Source of the DNA: DALYLB01 sp046154695
GTDB taxonomy: Bacteria; Acidobacteriota; Blastocatellia; RBC074
Assembly: GCA_046154695.1 (NCBI GenBank)
Contig: JBJXFI010000018.1
Span: 1 to 59,882 of the forward strand
Reading direction: 5' to 3'
DNA length: 59,882 nt
Shown: positions 1-8,895 of the stretch, one piece after another
Layout: each line of letters begins with the position of its first letter
Numbering within the stretch: position 1 is the first letter of the stretch
Position numbers and translations under genes: made by a program
The notes under the pieces: generated by a model
What the model was told of the DNA's origin: nothing
The model's database searches: none
Seen by the model: the letters and a program-made list of their open reading frames with translations, nothing else

Positions 1-20
1 CCCGGCAGTCTTGATAAAAA

Positions 21-26
21 TATAAT
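21..26 (+). promoter_or_regulatory. Possible -10 hexamer upstream of the first surface-protein gene
   Basis: A perfect TATAAT lies about 45 bases upstream of the start codon at 73. The matching -35 would fall at or beyond the window edge, so only half of the promoter can be judged. Confidence 0.35.
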
Positions 27-72
27 GTGGCGAGCCACCGCGGCGGTGTAGCGCCCGGTTCCGGAGGTCGTT

Positions 73-3000
73 ATGCGGAAGGCAATGAATGCGGAGTGTT
101 CTCTCTCCCCGCGATGGGTGCGATGGACGTTGGCGCTGTTGTGCGTGGGTTCGCTCATCGGATTCGGTGGAGAGGCGGCGCGCCGCACCGCGCGGGATGT
201 GAGCGCCGTGGCGGTGAGCACGGTCTCGGCGGCGAGTTTCGAGTCGGTGTCGGTTTCGCCGGAGTCGATCGTGGCGGCGTTCGGCGCGCAGCTCGCGACC
301 CAGACCTTGATCGCCGGGGATGCCAATCCGAGCCAGCCGGGCATTCAACTGCCGACGGACCTCGGCGGGACGACGGTGGAGGTCAACAGCCGCCGCGCGG
401 GCATCTTTTTCGTTTCCAGCGGACAGGTCAATTTCGTCATTCCGCCCGCGACCGAGACCGGCCAGGCCAATGTGGTCATCCGGTCGGGGGACGGCACGAT
501 CTCCAACGGAACGATGCAGGTCCTGCCGGTCACGCCCGCGATCTTCACGGCCAACGCCAACGGACTCGGGGTTCCGGCCGCCACGCTGCTTCGCGTCAAA
601 ACCAACGGCCAGCAGATCTTCGAGCCCGTATCAAAATTCGATTCAACCTCGAATCGCTTCATCACCAGGCCGATCGACCTTGGACCCGAGGGGGAGCGCG
701 TCTTCCTGGTCCTCTTTCTGACCGGCATTCGCCGCGCCGCGGACACGAATGGCGACGGAAATTTCAATGAGAGCGTGCGCGTCCTGATCGCGGGCGAATC
801 GATGACGCCGCTCTTCGCGGGCGCGCAGTCGGATTTCGTCGGGCTGGATCAGATCAACTTCGAGATTCCCCGCAGCCTGCAGGGCCGGGGCATCGTCAAT
901 CTGTCTGTCAGCGCGCCGGGCTTCTCGACTTCCAATCTGGTCGATATCGAGATCAGCGGCGCGCCCGGCACGCCGCCGCAGATCATCGGGTTCGGCGGCG
1001 CGACGGCGCTTGCCGGGCAGGAATTTCTGATCAACGGCGGCGGATTCTCGCCCACGGCGGCCGAGAACCTGGTGCGCTTCGCGGGCTCCGAGGCGCAGGT
1101 GATGTCGGCCAGCACGTCGCAATTGCGGGTCCTCGTGCCTTTCGGCGTCCAGACCGGGGCCGTCAGCGTGCGAACGCCGCAGGGCGAGATCCTGAGCAAC
1201 GATCCGGTCCAGATTCGCACCTCGATCAGCGGCCTCGTGGAGAACACCGCGCGGCAGCCGATGAGCAATGTCGAGGTCAAGATCACCGGCACCGCCATCA
1301 CGGTCCGCACCAATGCCGAGGGCGCCTTCGTCCTGCCCGACGCCCCCGTGGGCGCGCAGTTCATCGAGATCAACGGCGGATCGCTGAGCGTCAATCCGCC
1401 CTATCCGCGCGTGACGTTAAAGATCACCGCGCAGTCGAGCCGCGATAATCAGTTCGCGCGCCCCATCGCGCTTCAGCAGTCGAACGGCGCAATGGGAACC
1501 ATCGGCACCGGCGCGCCCTTCGCCCCGGAAGCGCCCGCGTCCGAGGAGAACGCCCAGCCCCAGCCGCCCGTCTCGATTCAGATCGGCGGGTTTCAGCTCG
1601 ACGTGCCCGGAAATTCGACGGCCGCGTTCCCGAGCGGCGCAACCCGCGGCCCCGTGACGCTGACCCCGCTGCTCAACGGCCGAACGCCTGTCAATCTTCC
1701 CTTCGGGTATTACAGCGCCAGCGTCGTTCAGATCACGCCCTTCAATGTTCGCATCGGGCTCGGCGCGAAACTGGTCTTCCCGAACTCCGAGTCGCTTCCC
1801 GCCGGCACCAAGGTCGATCTCTTCCGGTTCGATCCGGTGGAGGCGATCTTCACGCGCGAGGCGGACACCGGAATCGTCACGCCCGACGGCCGCCGGATCG
1901 AAACTCCGGCCTCGACCGTCAAGACGACGCACTATTATTTCGCCGCCGCCTTTCGCCAGACGACGACCGCAACGGGGCGCGTGATCGAGAAGAACGGCAA
2001 GCCCGTCTCGCGCGCGCTCGTCCGCTGCCGCGGACAGGAGGCCCTCACCGACGGCGCCGGAACGTTTGTCCTGCGCTACATCCCCGTCACCGCCAACGAA
2101 CCGATCTCCGTCGAGGTCTCGTCCATTCGCACGCCGAGCCGCATCGAGCGGATTCAGAGCCCGACCGCGCCCGCCGTCGTCAACGCGATCACGAAAATTC
2201 CCGATGTCATTCTTCCGGGGCCCACCGAGAATCGGCCGCCGGTCATCCTGGGCGCGAACCGCGTCGAACTCGACGAGGGCAAGAGCTACGATATGAACCT
2301 TCAGATCAGCGATCCCGACGCCGGCCAGACGACCAGCGTGACGCTCGGCGGCGCCACCTTCGGGACGCTCATCAAGGGGACCGGGGACAACTTCCTGCTG
2401 CGCATCTCCCCCAACTTCCAGCAGTCGGGAGAGCACACGATGACCGTCAATGCCGCCGACAACGCCGGCGGAACGACCCGGCTGGATGTCGCGGTGCTGG
2501 TCAACGACGTCAACCGCGCGCCGGAGGCCGTCTCCCAGGCGGTGACCGTCGATCAGAACGGCTCCCTGGCCATTCGCCTCAACGGGACCGATCCCGACGG
2601 CGATCCGCTGACCTATAAACTCCTGACGCAGCCGACTCGCGGCGCGCTCTCGGGCAGCGTCCCCACCCTGACCTACCGGCCGAACACGAACTACGTCGGG
2701 CCCGACAGCTTCACGTTCCGGGTCAGCGACGGCCAGGTCGACAGCGAAACCGCGACCGTCTCCATCACCGTCCGGTCGGCCAATCGCGCGCCGATTCTGA
2801 CCGTTCCCGGCGCGCAATCCACCACCGAGAACAAGTCCATCGCCTTTCCGGTCTCGGCGACCGATCCCGACGCCGGACAGATCGTGACGATCTCCGCCTC
2901 CGGGCTTCCCGCCGGCGCCAGCTTCTCCCCCGCGGCGGGCGCCGCCGCATATGCCTTCAACTGGACGCCCAGCTTCACGCAGGCCGGCACATACACCGTC

Positions 3001-3393
3001 TCGTTCACGGCCACCGACAACGGCGTCCCGCCGCTGAGCGCCACCCGGTCCGTCCAGATCTCGGTTGGTGATGTTCCCGTCCTCGTCGTGCCCGGCGCGC
3101 AAAGCATCACCCAGGGCTCCACCCTGACCTTCAATGTCAGCGCTTCCGCCGCCGCCGCCGGCATCCCCCTGACCATCTCCGGCGTCACCCTGCCCCCCGG
3201 CGCCTCCGTCAGCACCTCCACCGGCAGCTTCGTCCAATTCCGCTGGGTCGTCCCCATCGCCCAACCCACCGGCGTCTATACCGCCACCTTCCGCGCCCTC
3301 TATTCCGGAGCCCCCAACATCAATGAGCAACGCTCCGTCTCCATCACCGTCAATCCCTATATCATCGGGCTCCAGGCGAAACCTCCGCGATAA
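73..3393 (+). CDS. Large secreted surface protein: TIGR03437-type domain, IPT/TIG, carboxypeptidase-regulatory and cadherin/Ig-like repeats
   Basis: This 1106-residue protein is probably exported and works at the cell surface, perhaps in adhesion or as a scaffold. It starts with a basic segment and a hydrophobic stretch (about residues 15-32) that fits a signal peptide. About residues 46-295 match the Solibacter-type TIGR03437 domain (S-A-A-S-F near the front, F-A-G-A-Q-S-D-F-V-G-L-D-Q-I-N-F-E-I-P near the end). An IPT/TIG-like domain covers about 298-385. Carboxypeptidase-regulatory-like segments lie near 388-450 and 630-700. From about 720 to 1095 there are tandem cadherin/Ig-like modules, each opening with N-R-x-P and containing D-P-D-x-G/D. 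A strong ribosome binding site, GGAGGT at 62-67, supports the start at 73. There is no C-terminal membrane anchor. The ligand cannot be deduced. Confidence 0.85.
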   Translation: MRKAMNAECSLSPRWVRWTLALLCVGSLIGFGGEAARRTARDVSAVAVSTVSAASFESVSVSPESIVAAFGAQLATQTLIAGDANPSQPGIQLPTDLGGTTVEVNSRRAGIFFVSSGQVNFVIPPATETGQANVVIRSGDGTISNGTMQVLPVTPAIFTANANGLGVPAATLLRVKTNGQQIFEPVSKFDSTSNRFITRPIDLGPEGERVFLVLFLTGIRRAADTNGDGNFNESVRVLIAGESMTPLFAGAQSDFVGLDQINFEIPRSLQGRGIVNLSVSAPGFSTSNLVDIEISGAPGTPPQIIGFGGATALAGQEFLINGGGFSPTAAENLVRFAGSEAQVMSASTSQLRVLVPFGVQTGAVSVRTPQGEILSNDPVQIRTSISGLVENTARQPMSNVEVKITGTAITVRTNAEGAFVLPDAPVGAQFIEINGGSLSVNPPYPRVTLKITAQSSRDNQFARPIALQQSNGAMGTIGTGAPFAPEAPASEENAQPQPPVSIQIGGFQLDVPGNSTAAFPSGATRGPVTLTPLLNGRTPVNLPFGYYSASVVQITPFNVRIGLGAKLVFPNSESLPAGTKVDLFRFDPVEAIFTREADTGIVTPDGRRIETPASTVKTTHYYFAAAFRQTTTATGRVIEKNGKPVSRALVRCRGQEALTDGAGTFVLRYIPVTANEPISVEVSSIRTPSRIERIQSPTAPAVVNAITKIPDVILPGPTENRPPVILGANRVELDEGKSYDMNLQISDPDAGQTTSVTLGGATFGTLIKGTGDNFLLRISPNFQQSGEHTMTVNAADNAGGTTRLDVAVLVNDVNRAPEAVSQAVTVDQNGSLAIRLNGTDPDGDPLTYKLLTQPTRGALSGSVPTLTYRPNTNYVGPDSFTFRVSDGQVDSETATVSITVRSANRAPILTVPGAQSTTENKSIAFPVSATDPDAGQIVTISASGLPAGASFSPAAGAAAYAFNWTPSFTQAGTYTVSFTATDNGVPPLSATRSVQISVGDVPVLVVPGAQSITQGSTLTFNVSASAAAAGIPLTISGVTLPPGASVSTSTGSFVQFRWVVPIAQPTGVYTATFRALYSGAPNINEQRSVSITVNPYIIGLQAKPPR

Positions 3394-3444
3394 CCCCCGC
3401 CGCCGGTTTTTTTCTCCGGTGACCCCCAAAAAGTTGAAATAAAA

Positions 3445-3470
3445 TCGGCCGATGTGGAATCATCGGCCGA
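3445..3470 (-). terminator. Perfect 10-bp hairpin, T-tract on the minus strand
   Basis: TCGGCCGATG at 3445-3454 is the exact inverse complement of 3461-3470, with a six-base loop. On the minus strand the stem is followed by TTTTATTTC, like an intrinsic terminator, but no minus-strand gene upstream would need it. On the plus strand it lies 50 bases past the stop at 3393 and lacks a T-run. Its role is uncertain. Confidence 0.4.
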
Positions 3471-3552
3471 AGCCAACGTCTGTTCCATGTAGGCAAGGTG
3501 TAAAACGAGCGGCCGCGGGGCCTGTTCATCCTCCGCGCCCGGCGGGAGCGTA

Positions 3553-3666
3553 TTCGGGGAGCGGGGTTGGGGAGCGGGGGTCGGGGAGCGGGGGTCGGGG
3601 AGCGGGGGTCGGGGAGAGGGGGTCGGGGAGCGGGGGTCGGGGAGCGGGGTCGGGGAGCGGTGTCGG
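3553..3666 (+). repeat. G-rich tandem repeat, unit about 14 bases
   Basis: About eight imperfect copies of the unit TCGGGGAGCGGGGG lie in tandem; single copies vary by one or two bases or lose a G. The repeated G-runs of four or five are typical of G-quadruplex-forming DNA. It lies about 240 bases upstream of the sigma-factor start. Confidence 0.85.
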
Positions 3667-3907
3667 GAAGACGCGAGAAAGAGACGCAGGGCTCGGTCAG
3701 AATTCCAATTAGACATTTTTCAGTCGAATAAGATATTAGACAGGTAATGCATTCAACCGGCAGTACTGCTTGCCGGAGGCATGCCCGACTTCACTCCCCT
3801 TGAAGCCTGGGCGCGCCGCCGGCGCCCCGCAACCAATAACCATCAATCAATTGATCACTGCCATTTTGGTTTGCGAGGTTGGGAAGGCGCATGGAAAGGC
3901 GCGTGGA

Positions 3908-4954
3908 ATGGATAGGACATTAGCGGCGTTTTTGCACACAACGGACTCAGCCGAGCGTGAACGTCTCTTGCGGGAACTGATTCTGGATCAGGCGGCTCCC
4001 GTGGTGCGGCAGGCGCTGCGGTACCGGCTGCGATTTTACGCGGGGGGAGGCCGGTCCGGGGGGATGAATCCGGATGCGGAGGATCTGTACCACGATGTGC
4101 TGGCGAAACTCGTGCGGGTGTTGAACCAGATGCACCCGCAGGAGGACGCGGGCGAGATCAAGGATTTCCGGCAGTATGCGACGCGGGTGGCGGTCAATTC
4201 GTGCAACGATTATTTGCGGTCGAAGTATCCGTTGCGGACGCGATTGAAGGACAAGGTGAGGGACACGCTGGAGAGGCACGGGGAGTTCGCTGTGTGGAGA
4301 TCGGAGCAGGGAGAGCTGTTTTGCGGGTTGGTCGTGTGGGGGAGAGATCGTCGATCGGGGAGCGCGGGCGAGCGGCTGCGAGCCCTGGAGGAGCAGCCGG
4401 AGCTGCTTCGGCATGGGCGGCTGGGTGGGGACGAGGCGCGCGGGATGCCGCTCCCGCGGCTGCTTCAGGAGATCTTTGAATGGGTGTGCTCCCCGATGGA
4501 GTTGGAGAGCCTGGTGAACGCGACCGCCGTCTTGCTCGATATACGGGAGCATCAGTTCGAATCGATCGACGATGAGGCCAGCCTGCTGCCGAATCGGTTG
4601 TCGGCGGAGGGGCCCGCCTCGGATCAGATCCTCGAAGGGCGGGTGACGCTGGAGAAGCTCTGGAAGGACATCCGCCACCTGCCGGTCAGCCAGCGAGACA
4701 CCATCATCTACACGTTCTATGATTCGAAGGGGGATGATCTGTTGAGCCTGCTGTTCGAGGCGAGCATCGTGACCCCTTCGCAGATGGCGAGCGAACTGGG
4801 CGTTTCGCTGGAGCGTCTGCTGACGATCTGGAAGGAGATGCCGATGCGCAATGTCGATGCGGCGATTCTGATGGGGGTCGACCGCCAGGCGGTCAATAAA
4901 TGGCGGCACCGGGCGAAGAAGCGCCTGGAGCAGTGCTTTCAGCGGGTGATATGA
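3908..4954 (+). CDS. ECF-like RNA polymerase sigma factor (divergent, 348 aa)
   Basis: This is probably an alternative sigma factor controlled by the membrane protein encoded next to it. Residues about 40-110 carry a sigma region 2-like block (D-A-E-D-L-Y-H-D-V, then F-R-Q-Y-A-T-R-V-A-V-N and D-Y-L-R-S). The C-terminal 100 residues hold a region 4-like helix-turn-helix (L-P-V-S-Q-R-D, ending G-V-D-R-Q-A-V-N-K-W-R-H-R-A-K-K-R-L). At 348 residues it is much longer than a usual ECF factor (about 180-200); the extra 150 residues in the middle look like nothing I know. I chose ATG 3908 because GGAAAGG lies 8 bases upstream. A TTG at 3770 would add 46 unconserved-looking residues. The downstream gene starts 40 bases later, so the pair is likely an operon. 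Confidence 0.72.
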   Translation: MDRTLAAFLHTTDSAERERLLRELILDQAAPVVRQALRYRLRFYAGGGRSGGMNPDAEDLYHDVLAKLVRVLNQMHPQEDAGEIKDFRQYATRVAVNSCNDYLRSKYPLRTRLKDKVRDTLERHGEFAVWRSEQGELFCGLVVWGRDRRSGSAGERLRALEEQPELLRHGRLGGDEARGMPLPRLLQEIFEWVCSPMELESLVNATAVLLDIREHQFESIDDEASLLPNRLSAEGPASDQILEGRVTLEKLWKDIRHLPVSQRDTIIYTFYDSKGDDLLSLLFEASIVTPSQMASELGVSLERLLTIWKEMPMRNVDAAILMGVDRQAVNKWRHRAKKRLEQCFQRVI

Positions 4955-4994
4955 AATTCCTCACGATTCCCACGAACAGCAGAGAGTGTGTTGT

Positions 4995-6209
4995 ATGCCT
5001 GATCACATTTCAAAACGAAGGATGACGCAATTTCGAGATCGAACGCTGGGAGTCGCCTCCCTGTGCGAGATCGCCCGGCATGTGGAGTTATGCGCCTCCT
5101 GCCACCAGCGATATCGCGAGGTCTTTCAGGAGAAGCGGGGGCCGGGGGCGGCCTGGTTCGGATTCTCCTCGGACAATTGGTTGAAGGAGGAGCATCTGGA
5201 TGGCGAGCGGATGGTTGCGTTCGCCGACGGCCGGGCGGAGGCGGAGGATTGCGAGATCATCGAGGAGCATTTGCGGATTTGCGGGCCGTGCCGGTCGGAT
5301 GTCGAGCGCCTGCGTGCGCATCGACGGGAAGAGGGCGAGAAGGGGGCGGGATGGCGCCGATGGATCGGGCTCCCGAAGAGCCAGGCGGCGGGCGGTCCGT
5401 GGGCGGGGTGGGTGATTCCGGCGCTGGCGGTGCTGCTGTTTCTTCTGCTGCTGGGCGCGATCCGTTGGGGAGGCCGGGGGCGGACCGAGGCGCCGCGCAC
5501 GGGAGACGCGGCCGTCGCTCCGGCGCCCCCTCCCGAAGAGAAGAGGGAAGCCCCCGAGCCTTCGCGGCCGCCCGAGGTTCGGCGAGATCGGCCGGCTTCC
5601 GTCGAGGCCGCCCGGGCCGGTGTGCGGCGGGTGCGAAGCGAGGGGCGGCTGGAGCGTCCCCCGATTCTGGATGATCTGATGATGGAACCCGGTATGACCC
5701 GCAGTGATCCGCGGGGCGACACGGAGTTCCGTCTCGTCTCGCCCCCGCAGGAGGTCATTCCGGAGAGCCGGCCCACGTTCCGGTGGGATGGCCTGCGAGG
5801 CGCGACGGGCTACAAGGTCTCTGTCGCCTCCCCCTCCGACTGGAAGGCCGTCGAGAGCCCCGCCCTCGACGGCGCGACGCGATCCTGGACGCCGCCCTCG
5901 CCCATGCGGCGCGGCGAGACCTATACCTGGGTCGTTCAGGCGCTCACCCCGGACGGCGGCGTCCGCATCCCCTCGACCGCCGAGCCGGAGCGGCGATTCA
6001 AGATTCTCAACGCCCGCGATTATCAACGCCTCCTGGAGCTTCGCCGGCAGAACCCGCCCCGCCTCGCCCGCGCCATCCTGTACGCGCAAATGGGACTGCT
6101 CGGCGACGCGGAAGCGGATCTTCTGCTGCTTCCCCGCGAAGGCCCCGACGCCGCCCTCATCTCCCGCCTGCTTGTCCAAATTCGCGCCTGGCGGCAATTG
6201 CGCCCCTGA
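4995..6209 (+). CDS. Membrane anti-sigma-like protein with two HxxxCxxC zinc-finger motifs and a periplasmic domain
   Basis: This is likely the anti-sigma partner of the preceding sigma factor. The cytoplasmic N-terminus has two zf-HC2-like motifs, H-V-E-L-C-A-S-C near residue 33 and H-L-R-I-C-G-P-C near residue 90. One membrane helix follows (W-V-I-P-A-L-A-V-L-L-F-L-L-L-L-G, near 137-155). A Pro/Arg/Glu-rich linker leads to a fibronectin-III-like extracytoplasmic domain (P-T-F-R-W-D ... G-A-T-G-Y-K-V near 255-345) and a helical, TPR-like C-terminal end. ATG 4995 is preferred: AGAGAG at 4981-4986 is suitably spaced. A GTG at 4986 would add three residues. The binding partner is inferred only from gene order. 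Confidence 0.75.
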   Translation: MPDHISKRRMTQFRDRTLGVASLCEIARHVELCASCHQRYREVFQEKRGPGAAWFGFSSDNWLKEEHLDGERMVAFADGRAEAEDCEIIEEHLRICGPCRSDVERLRAHRREEGEKGAGWRRWIGLPKSQAAGGPWAGWVIPALAVLLFLLLLGAIRWGGRGRTEAPRTGDAAVAPAPPPEEKREAPEPSRPPEVRRDRPASVEAARAGVRRVRSEGRLERPPILDDLMMEPGMTRSDPRGDTEFRLVSPPQEVIPESRPTFRWDGLRGATGYKVSVASPSDWKAVESPALDGATRSWTPPSPMRRGETYTWVVQALTPDGGVRIPSTAEPERRFKILNARDYQRLLELRRQNPPRLARAILYAQMGLLGDAEADLLLLPREGPDAALISRLLVQIRAWRQLRP

Positions 6210-6257
6210 GGATAGCGGCATTATATCGCTTTGCAGTTGCATTTACGGAAGAGAGTC

Positions 6258-6329
6258 ACCACGGGGAAGAAGAAAGAAAGCCAATGTTTTCGCCTTCTGC
6301 CTCCCCGTGGTCCCCGTGCTCCCCGTGGT
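6258..6329. repeat. CCCCGTGG-type palindromic repeat
   Basis: ACCACGGGG at 6258-6266 is the inverse complement of CCCCGTGGT at 6303-6311 and again at 6321-6329, giving a stem-loop with two alternative right arms. It lies between the convergent ends of the anti-sigma-like gene and the TIGR03437 gene and may help end transcription. Confidence 0.6.
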
Positions 6330-6398
6330 TAATTCCCTCCACTCAATTGCAAACCGATCTAGGTTCGCGGCTTCGCGGGAGACGCAATTCCGCAGGGC

Positions 6399-7454
6399 TC
6401 AATTCCCGATATTGAGGTACGCGATATTCGAGACGAAGCCGCTGGCGATGACCGTGACGCCGATCAGGCCGACGCCGCGCAGGCTCTCCTGCAGTTGGAC
6501 GTTGATCTGGTCGAGCCCTGCGTATTGGGCGTGCGGCCCGGCGAAAAGGATGTTGCAGTTCTGTCCGCCGACCTTGACCTGAATGCCCGAGAGATCGCGC
6601 AGTCCGGTGCCGAACAGGATCAAGTAGCTCGGACGCCCCGGGCTGCCGACGCTGATCGGAATGGCGTTCCCGTTCGCATCGACCGTCTGCGAGAAGGTTC
6701 GGCCATCCGCGGTCACGAGCGCGGCGATGACCCGGTTGCTGACGAAGATGCCCGGATTGGGGCCGGTCAGCGCGACGCCCTCCGTCCGCTGCCCGCTCGA
6801 GCCGTTCACCGCGACGTTGACCGCGCCGATATTGGTCGCCGGCATCAGGAAGTTGATCTGCGTCGGCGAGACATAAAAGAGGCTGACGGCCTCTCCGTTG
6901 ACGAGGACCTGCGTTCCCGAGATGTTCGTCGGCAGCGGGAGCCCCGTCGCCGACGAGGTCATCGAGGTCAGCGACTGCCCCTCATTCGCGAAGACCGTCG
7001 CGATCGAGCCGGGCGCGACCGGCGCCGTGAACGAGGCCGACGAGACCAGATTCATCTGGGGGCCGCCTCCCGTGCAGAGATCGCACGGCTTCGTGTGCGG
7101 CGCATTCCCCGTCGTCTCCACCGAACAGCTCGCGCCCGACCGCATCACCTGCTTGATGATGTACCGCGCGGCGAACCCGCACCCGACCGGCTCGGTCCAT
7201 GAGATCGCATTGGCCGCCGCGTCTCCCACCTTCGTCCCCCCGCGAAAGATCTCATAATGATCGATCAGCGAAATCGGATTCTGGTTCAGCCACCGCAGGT
7301 TGATGTTCGAACACGAAGACGGGTACCCTTGAAACAGGGGCGGCTTGCATGTCGTTTGCGCCTCCGCCATCCGAATCACACCCTGCCGGCTCGTCGTCGA
7401 ACACAGCGCCAACAGACACACTGCCAGAATCAGCAGTGACCTACCTTGCAACAT
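6399..7454 (-). CDS. Secreted FN3-like/TIGR03437-domain protein (351 aa)
   Basis: An exported protein with a signal peptide (hydrophobic core L-L-I-L-A-V-C-L-L-A-L near residues 5-18). Residues about 30-125 look like a Cys-containing fibronectin-III fold (W-L-N-Q-N-P ... D-H-Y-E-I-F-R-G). The last 220 residues are a TIGR03437-type domain (V-S-S-A-S-F-T, F-A-N-E-G, ending Q-Y-A-G-L-D-Q-I-N-V-Q-L). It shares this domain with the protein at 73-3393. ATG 7454 is chosen because CCTCC at 7461-7465 (GGAGG on the coding strand) is correctly spaced; an upstream Met at 7493 would put 13 charged residues before the signal peptide. Function unknown beyond a likely surface location. Confidence 0.8.
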   Translation of the reverse strand: MLQGRSLLILAVCLLALCSTTSRQGVIRMAEAQTTCKPPLFQGYPSSCSNINLRWLNQNPISLIDHYEIFRGGTKVGDAAANAISWTEPVGCGFAARYIIKQVMRSGASCSVETTGNAPHTKPCDLCTGGGPQMNLVSSASFTAPVAPGSIATVFANEGQSLTSMTSSATGLPLPTNISGTQVLVNGEAVSLFYVSPTQINFLMPATNIGAVNVAVNGSSGQRTEGVALTGPNPGIFVSNRVIAALVTADGRTFSQTVDANGNAIPISVGSPGRPSYLILFGTGLRDLSGIQVKVGGQNCNILFAGPHAQYAGLDQINVQLQESLRGVGLIGVTVIASGFVSNIAYLNIGN

Positions 7455-7851
7455 GACATACCTCCATGCGAACGGGCGGAAGGGCGCGCGCACGCTGATT
7501 TCAGGCGCACCTTTCCCTCGCTCGCGAATGAACAGCCAGAGAACAGGTTGGCAAATAAATCGGGGGGTCGTCTATTACGGTAGGGGATGCAAATGGGGCG
7601 ATGAGGATTCCGGGGCGGGAACCTTCAGGGCAATGGAGGAATGTGAGTGAGATTTCAACTAACTACCCGCGGCTAGTGTAGTCATCCCCGTCCTACAGAT
7701 CAATACGAAAAGTTTACACCTTCATTAGAAATCCCCTCGGTTATCTTCTCCGAAGGAACACCGGCCGCGATCCGCCGCTCCTGTCGTGCGGCAATGTTTC
7801 TCCCCTATAATCACCTCCGTTCCTGCTTGACTTGAAATAAACAAGAGCGAG
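7455..7851. other. Divergent 397-base intergenic region
   Basis: This gap lies between the divergent TIGR03437 gene and the glycosyltransferase gene. The only promoter-like element I see is a TATAAT at 7806-7811, 40 bases before the glycosyltransferase start region, without a convincing -35. Short frames across it are not supported as genes. Confidence 0.55.
7806..7811 (+). promoter_or_regulatory. Possible -10 box for the GT2 glycosyltransferase
   Basis: A perfect TATAAT lies about 40-65 bases upstream of the two candidate start codons. The region 17 bases further upstream does not resemble TTGACA, so the assignment rests on one hexamer. Confidence 0.35.
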
Positions 7852-7875
7852 GTGTGCGGCTTTTTCGAGAAGAGG

Positions 7876-8853
7876 ATGAAACATTCGATCGTTGTCCCAT
7901 TCCACGATGAGGAAGAGAATCTGCCGGTGTTGTATCGCCGTTTGACGACGGTGATGGAGGCGGTGGGCGGGGAATACGAGCTCGTCTTCATCGACGACGG
8001 CAGCGCGGACCGGACGCCGGCGTTGATGAAGGAGATCTGCGCGCTCGATCCGCGCGTCGTGGGCGTAAGGCTGCGGCGGAATTTCGGGCAGACCTCGGCG
8101 CTGGCGGCGGGGTTCGATCATGCGGTGGGGGAGGTGATCATTGCGATGGACGGGGATCTGCAGCACTGTCCGGAAGACATCCCGCGGTTTCTGGCGAAGA
8201 TCGACGAGGGTTTCGATGTGGTCAGCGGCTGGCGGCAGGACCGGCAGGACGGGTTTCGGCGGACGTTTCCCTCCAGGATCGCGAATCGCCTGATGGCCGT
8301 GGCCTCCGGGGTGCAGATTCACGACTTCGGGACGACCTTCAAGGCCTATCGGCGCGACGTGCTGCGGCGGATTCCCCTCTACGGCCAGATGCACCGGTTC
8401 ATTCCCGCGATGGCCAGCATCGAGGGCGCCCTGATCGCGGAGGTTCCGATCGAGGACCAGCCGCGCGCCGCCGGGAAGTCGCATTACGGGTTCTCGCGAA
8501 CCTTCCGCGTGATGTTCGATATTCTGACAATACGGCTGATCGTCCGGTATCTCTCCCGGCCGCTCCATTTCTTCGGCGGCATCGGCGCTCTGATGATTTC
8601 GCTCGCCCTGGCGCTGGCGGCATGGCTGCTCTTCAAAAAGCTCTATTGGCGCGAGGATATCTTCATTCAGAACGGGCCGATGCTGCTCTTCACGGCGGTG
8701 GCCTTTCTCGGCGGTATCCAGTTTCTGGGCCTGGGTTTGCTCGGCGATCTCTTCGCGCGGCTGTATTACGCGCCGGAGCAGCGAAGCATTTACAACGTCG
8801 CGCGGATCTATCGCAGCGAGCTGTCGCGCGATTCGGCCCCCGAGCGAAAGTGA
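7876..8853 (+). CDS. Polyprenyl-phosphate glycosyltransferase, GT2 family (ArnC/DPM1-like)
   Basis: It probably moves a sugar from a nucleotide donor to undecaprenyl phosphate at the inner membrane. The N-terminus has the GT2 start S-I-V-V-P-F-H-D-E-E-E-N-L, the nucleotide-binding F-I-D-D-G-S and the metal-binding D-G-D-L-Q near residue 95. Two C-terminal hydrophobic segments (about 225-250 and 268-292) match the two-helix tail of ArnC-like enzymes. The neighbouring GT39 protein on the other strand would be a natural user of the lipid-linked sugar. The start is uncertain: ATG 7876 fits the family N-terminus but has AGAGG directly against it; GTG 7852 (8 residues longer) has GAGCGAGG directly before it. 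Confidence 0.85.
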   Translation: MKHSIVVPFHDEEENLPVLYRRLTTVMEAVGGEYELVFIDDGSADRTPALMKEICALDPRVVGVRLRRNFGQTSALAAGFDHAVGEVIIAMDGDLQHCPEDIPRFLAKIDEGFDVVSGWRQDRQDGFRRTFPSRIANRLMAVASGVQIHDFGTTFKAYRRDVLRRIPLYGQMHRFIPAMASIEGALIAEVPIEDQPRAAGKSHYGFSRTFRVMFDILTIRLIVRYLSRPLHFFGGIGALMISLALALAAWLLFKKLYWREDIFIQNGPMLLFTAVAFLGGIQFLGLGLLGDLFARLYYAPEQRSIYNVARIYRSELSRDSAPERK

Positions 8854-8895
8854 GGCGCTTCTCCCTCTCCGTTCAAACGAGCGATTCGGCGGAAG

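Larger units (their letters stand above)
3394..3907. other. 514-base gene-free interval with a hairpin and a G-rich minisatellite
   Basis: Between the surface-protein gene and the sigma factor there is a perfect hairpin (3445-3470), a G-rich tandem repeat (3553-3666) and an AT-richer stretch (3710-3760). Reading frames through the repeat encode only Gly/Ser/Arg low-complexity sequence and are not credible genes. Confidence 0.7.

Noticed and set aside
1417..3429. Minus-strand open frame of 670 codons
   Set aside because: It lies wholly opposite the surface-protein gene, encodes Gly/Asp/Arg-rich sequence with no domain, and is the usual by-product of GC-rich codon use.
3553..3666. CRISPR-like array
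   Set aside because: Units are contiguous with no unique spacers; the same holds for the nusA repeat.
3452..3712. Gly/Ser/Arg frame through the G-rich repeat
   Set aside because: The sequence is a direct result of the 14-base tandem repeat.
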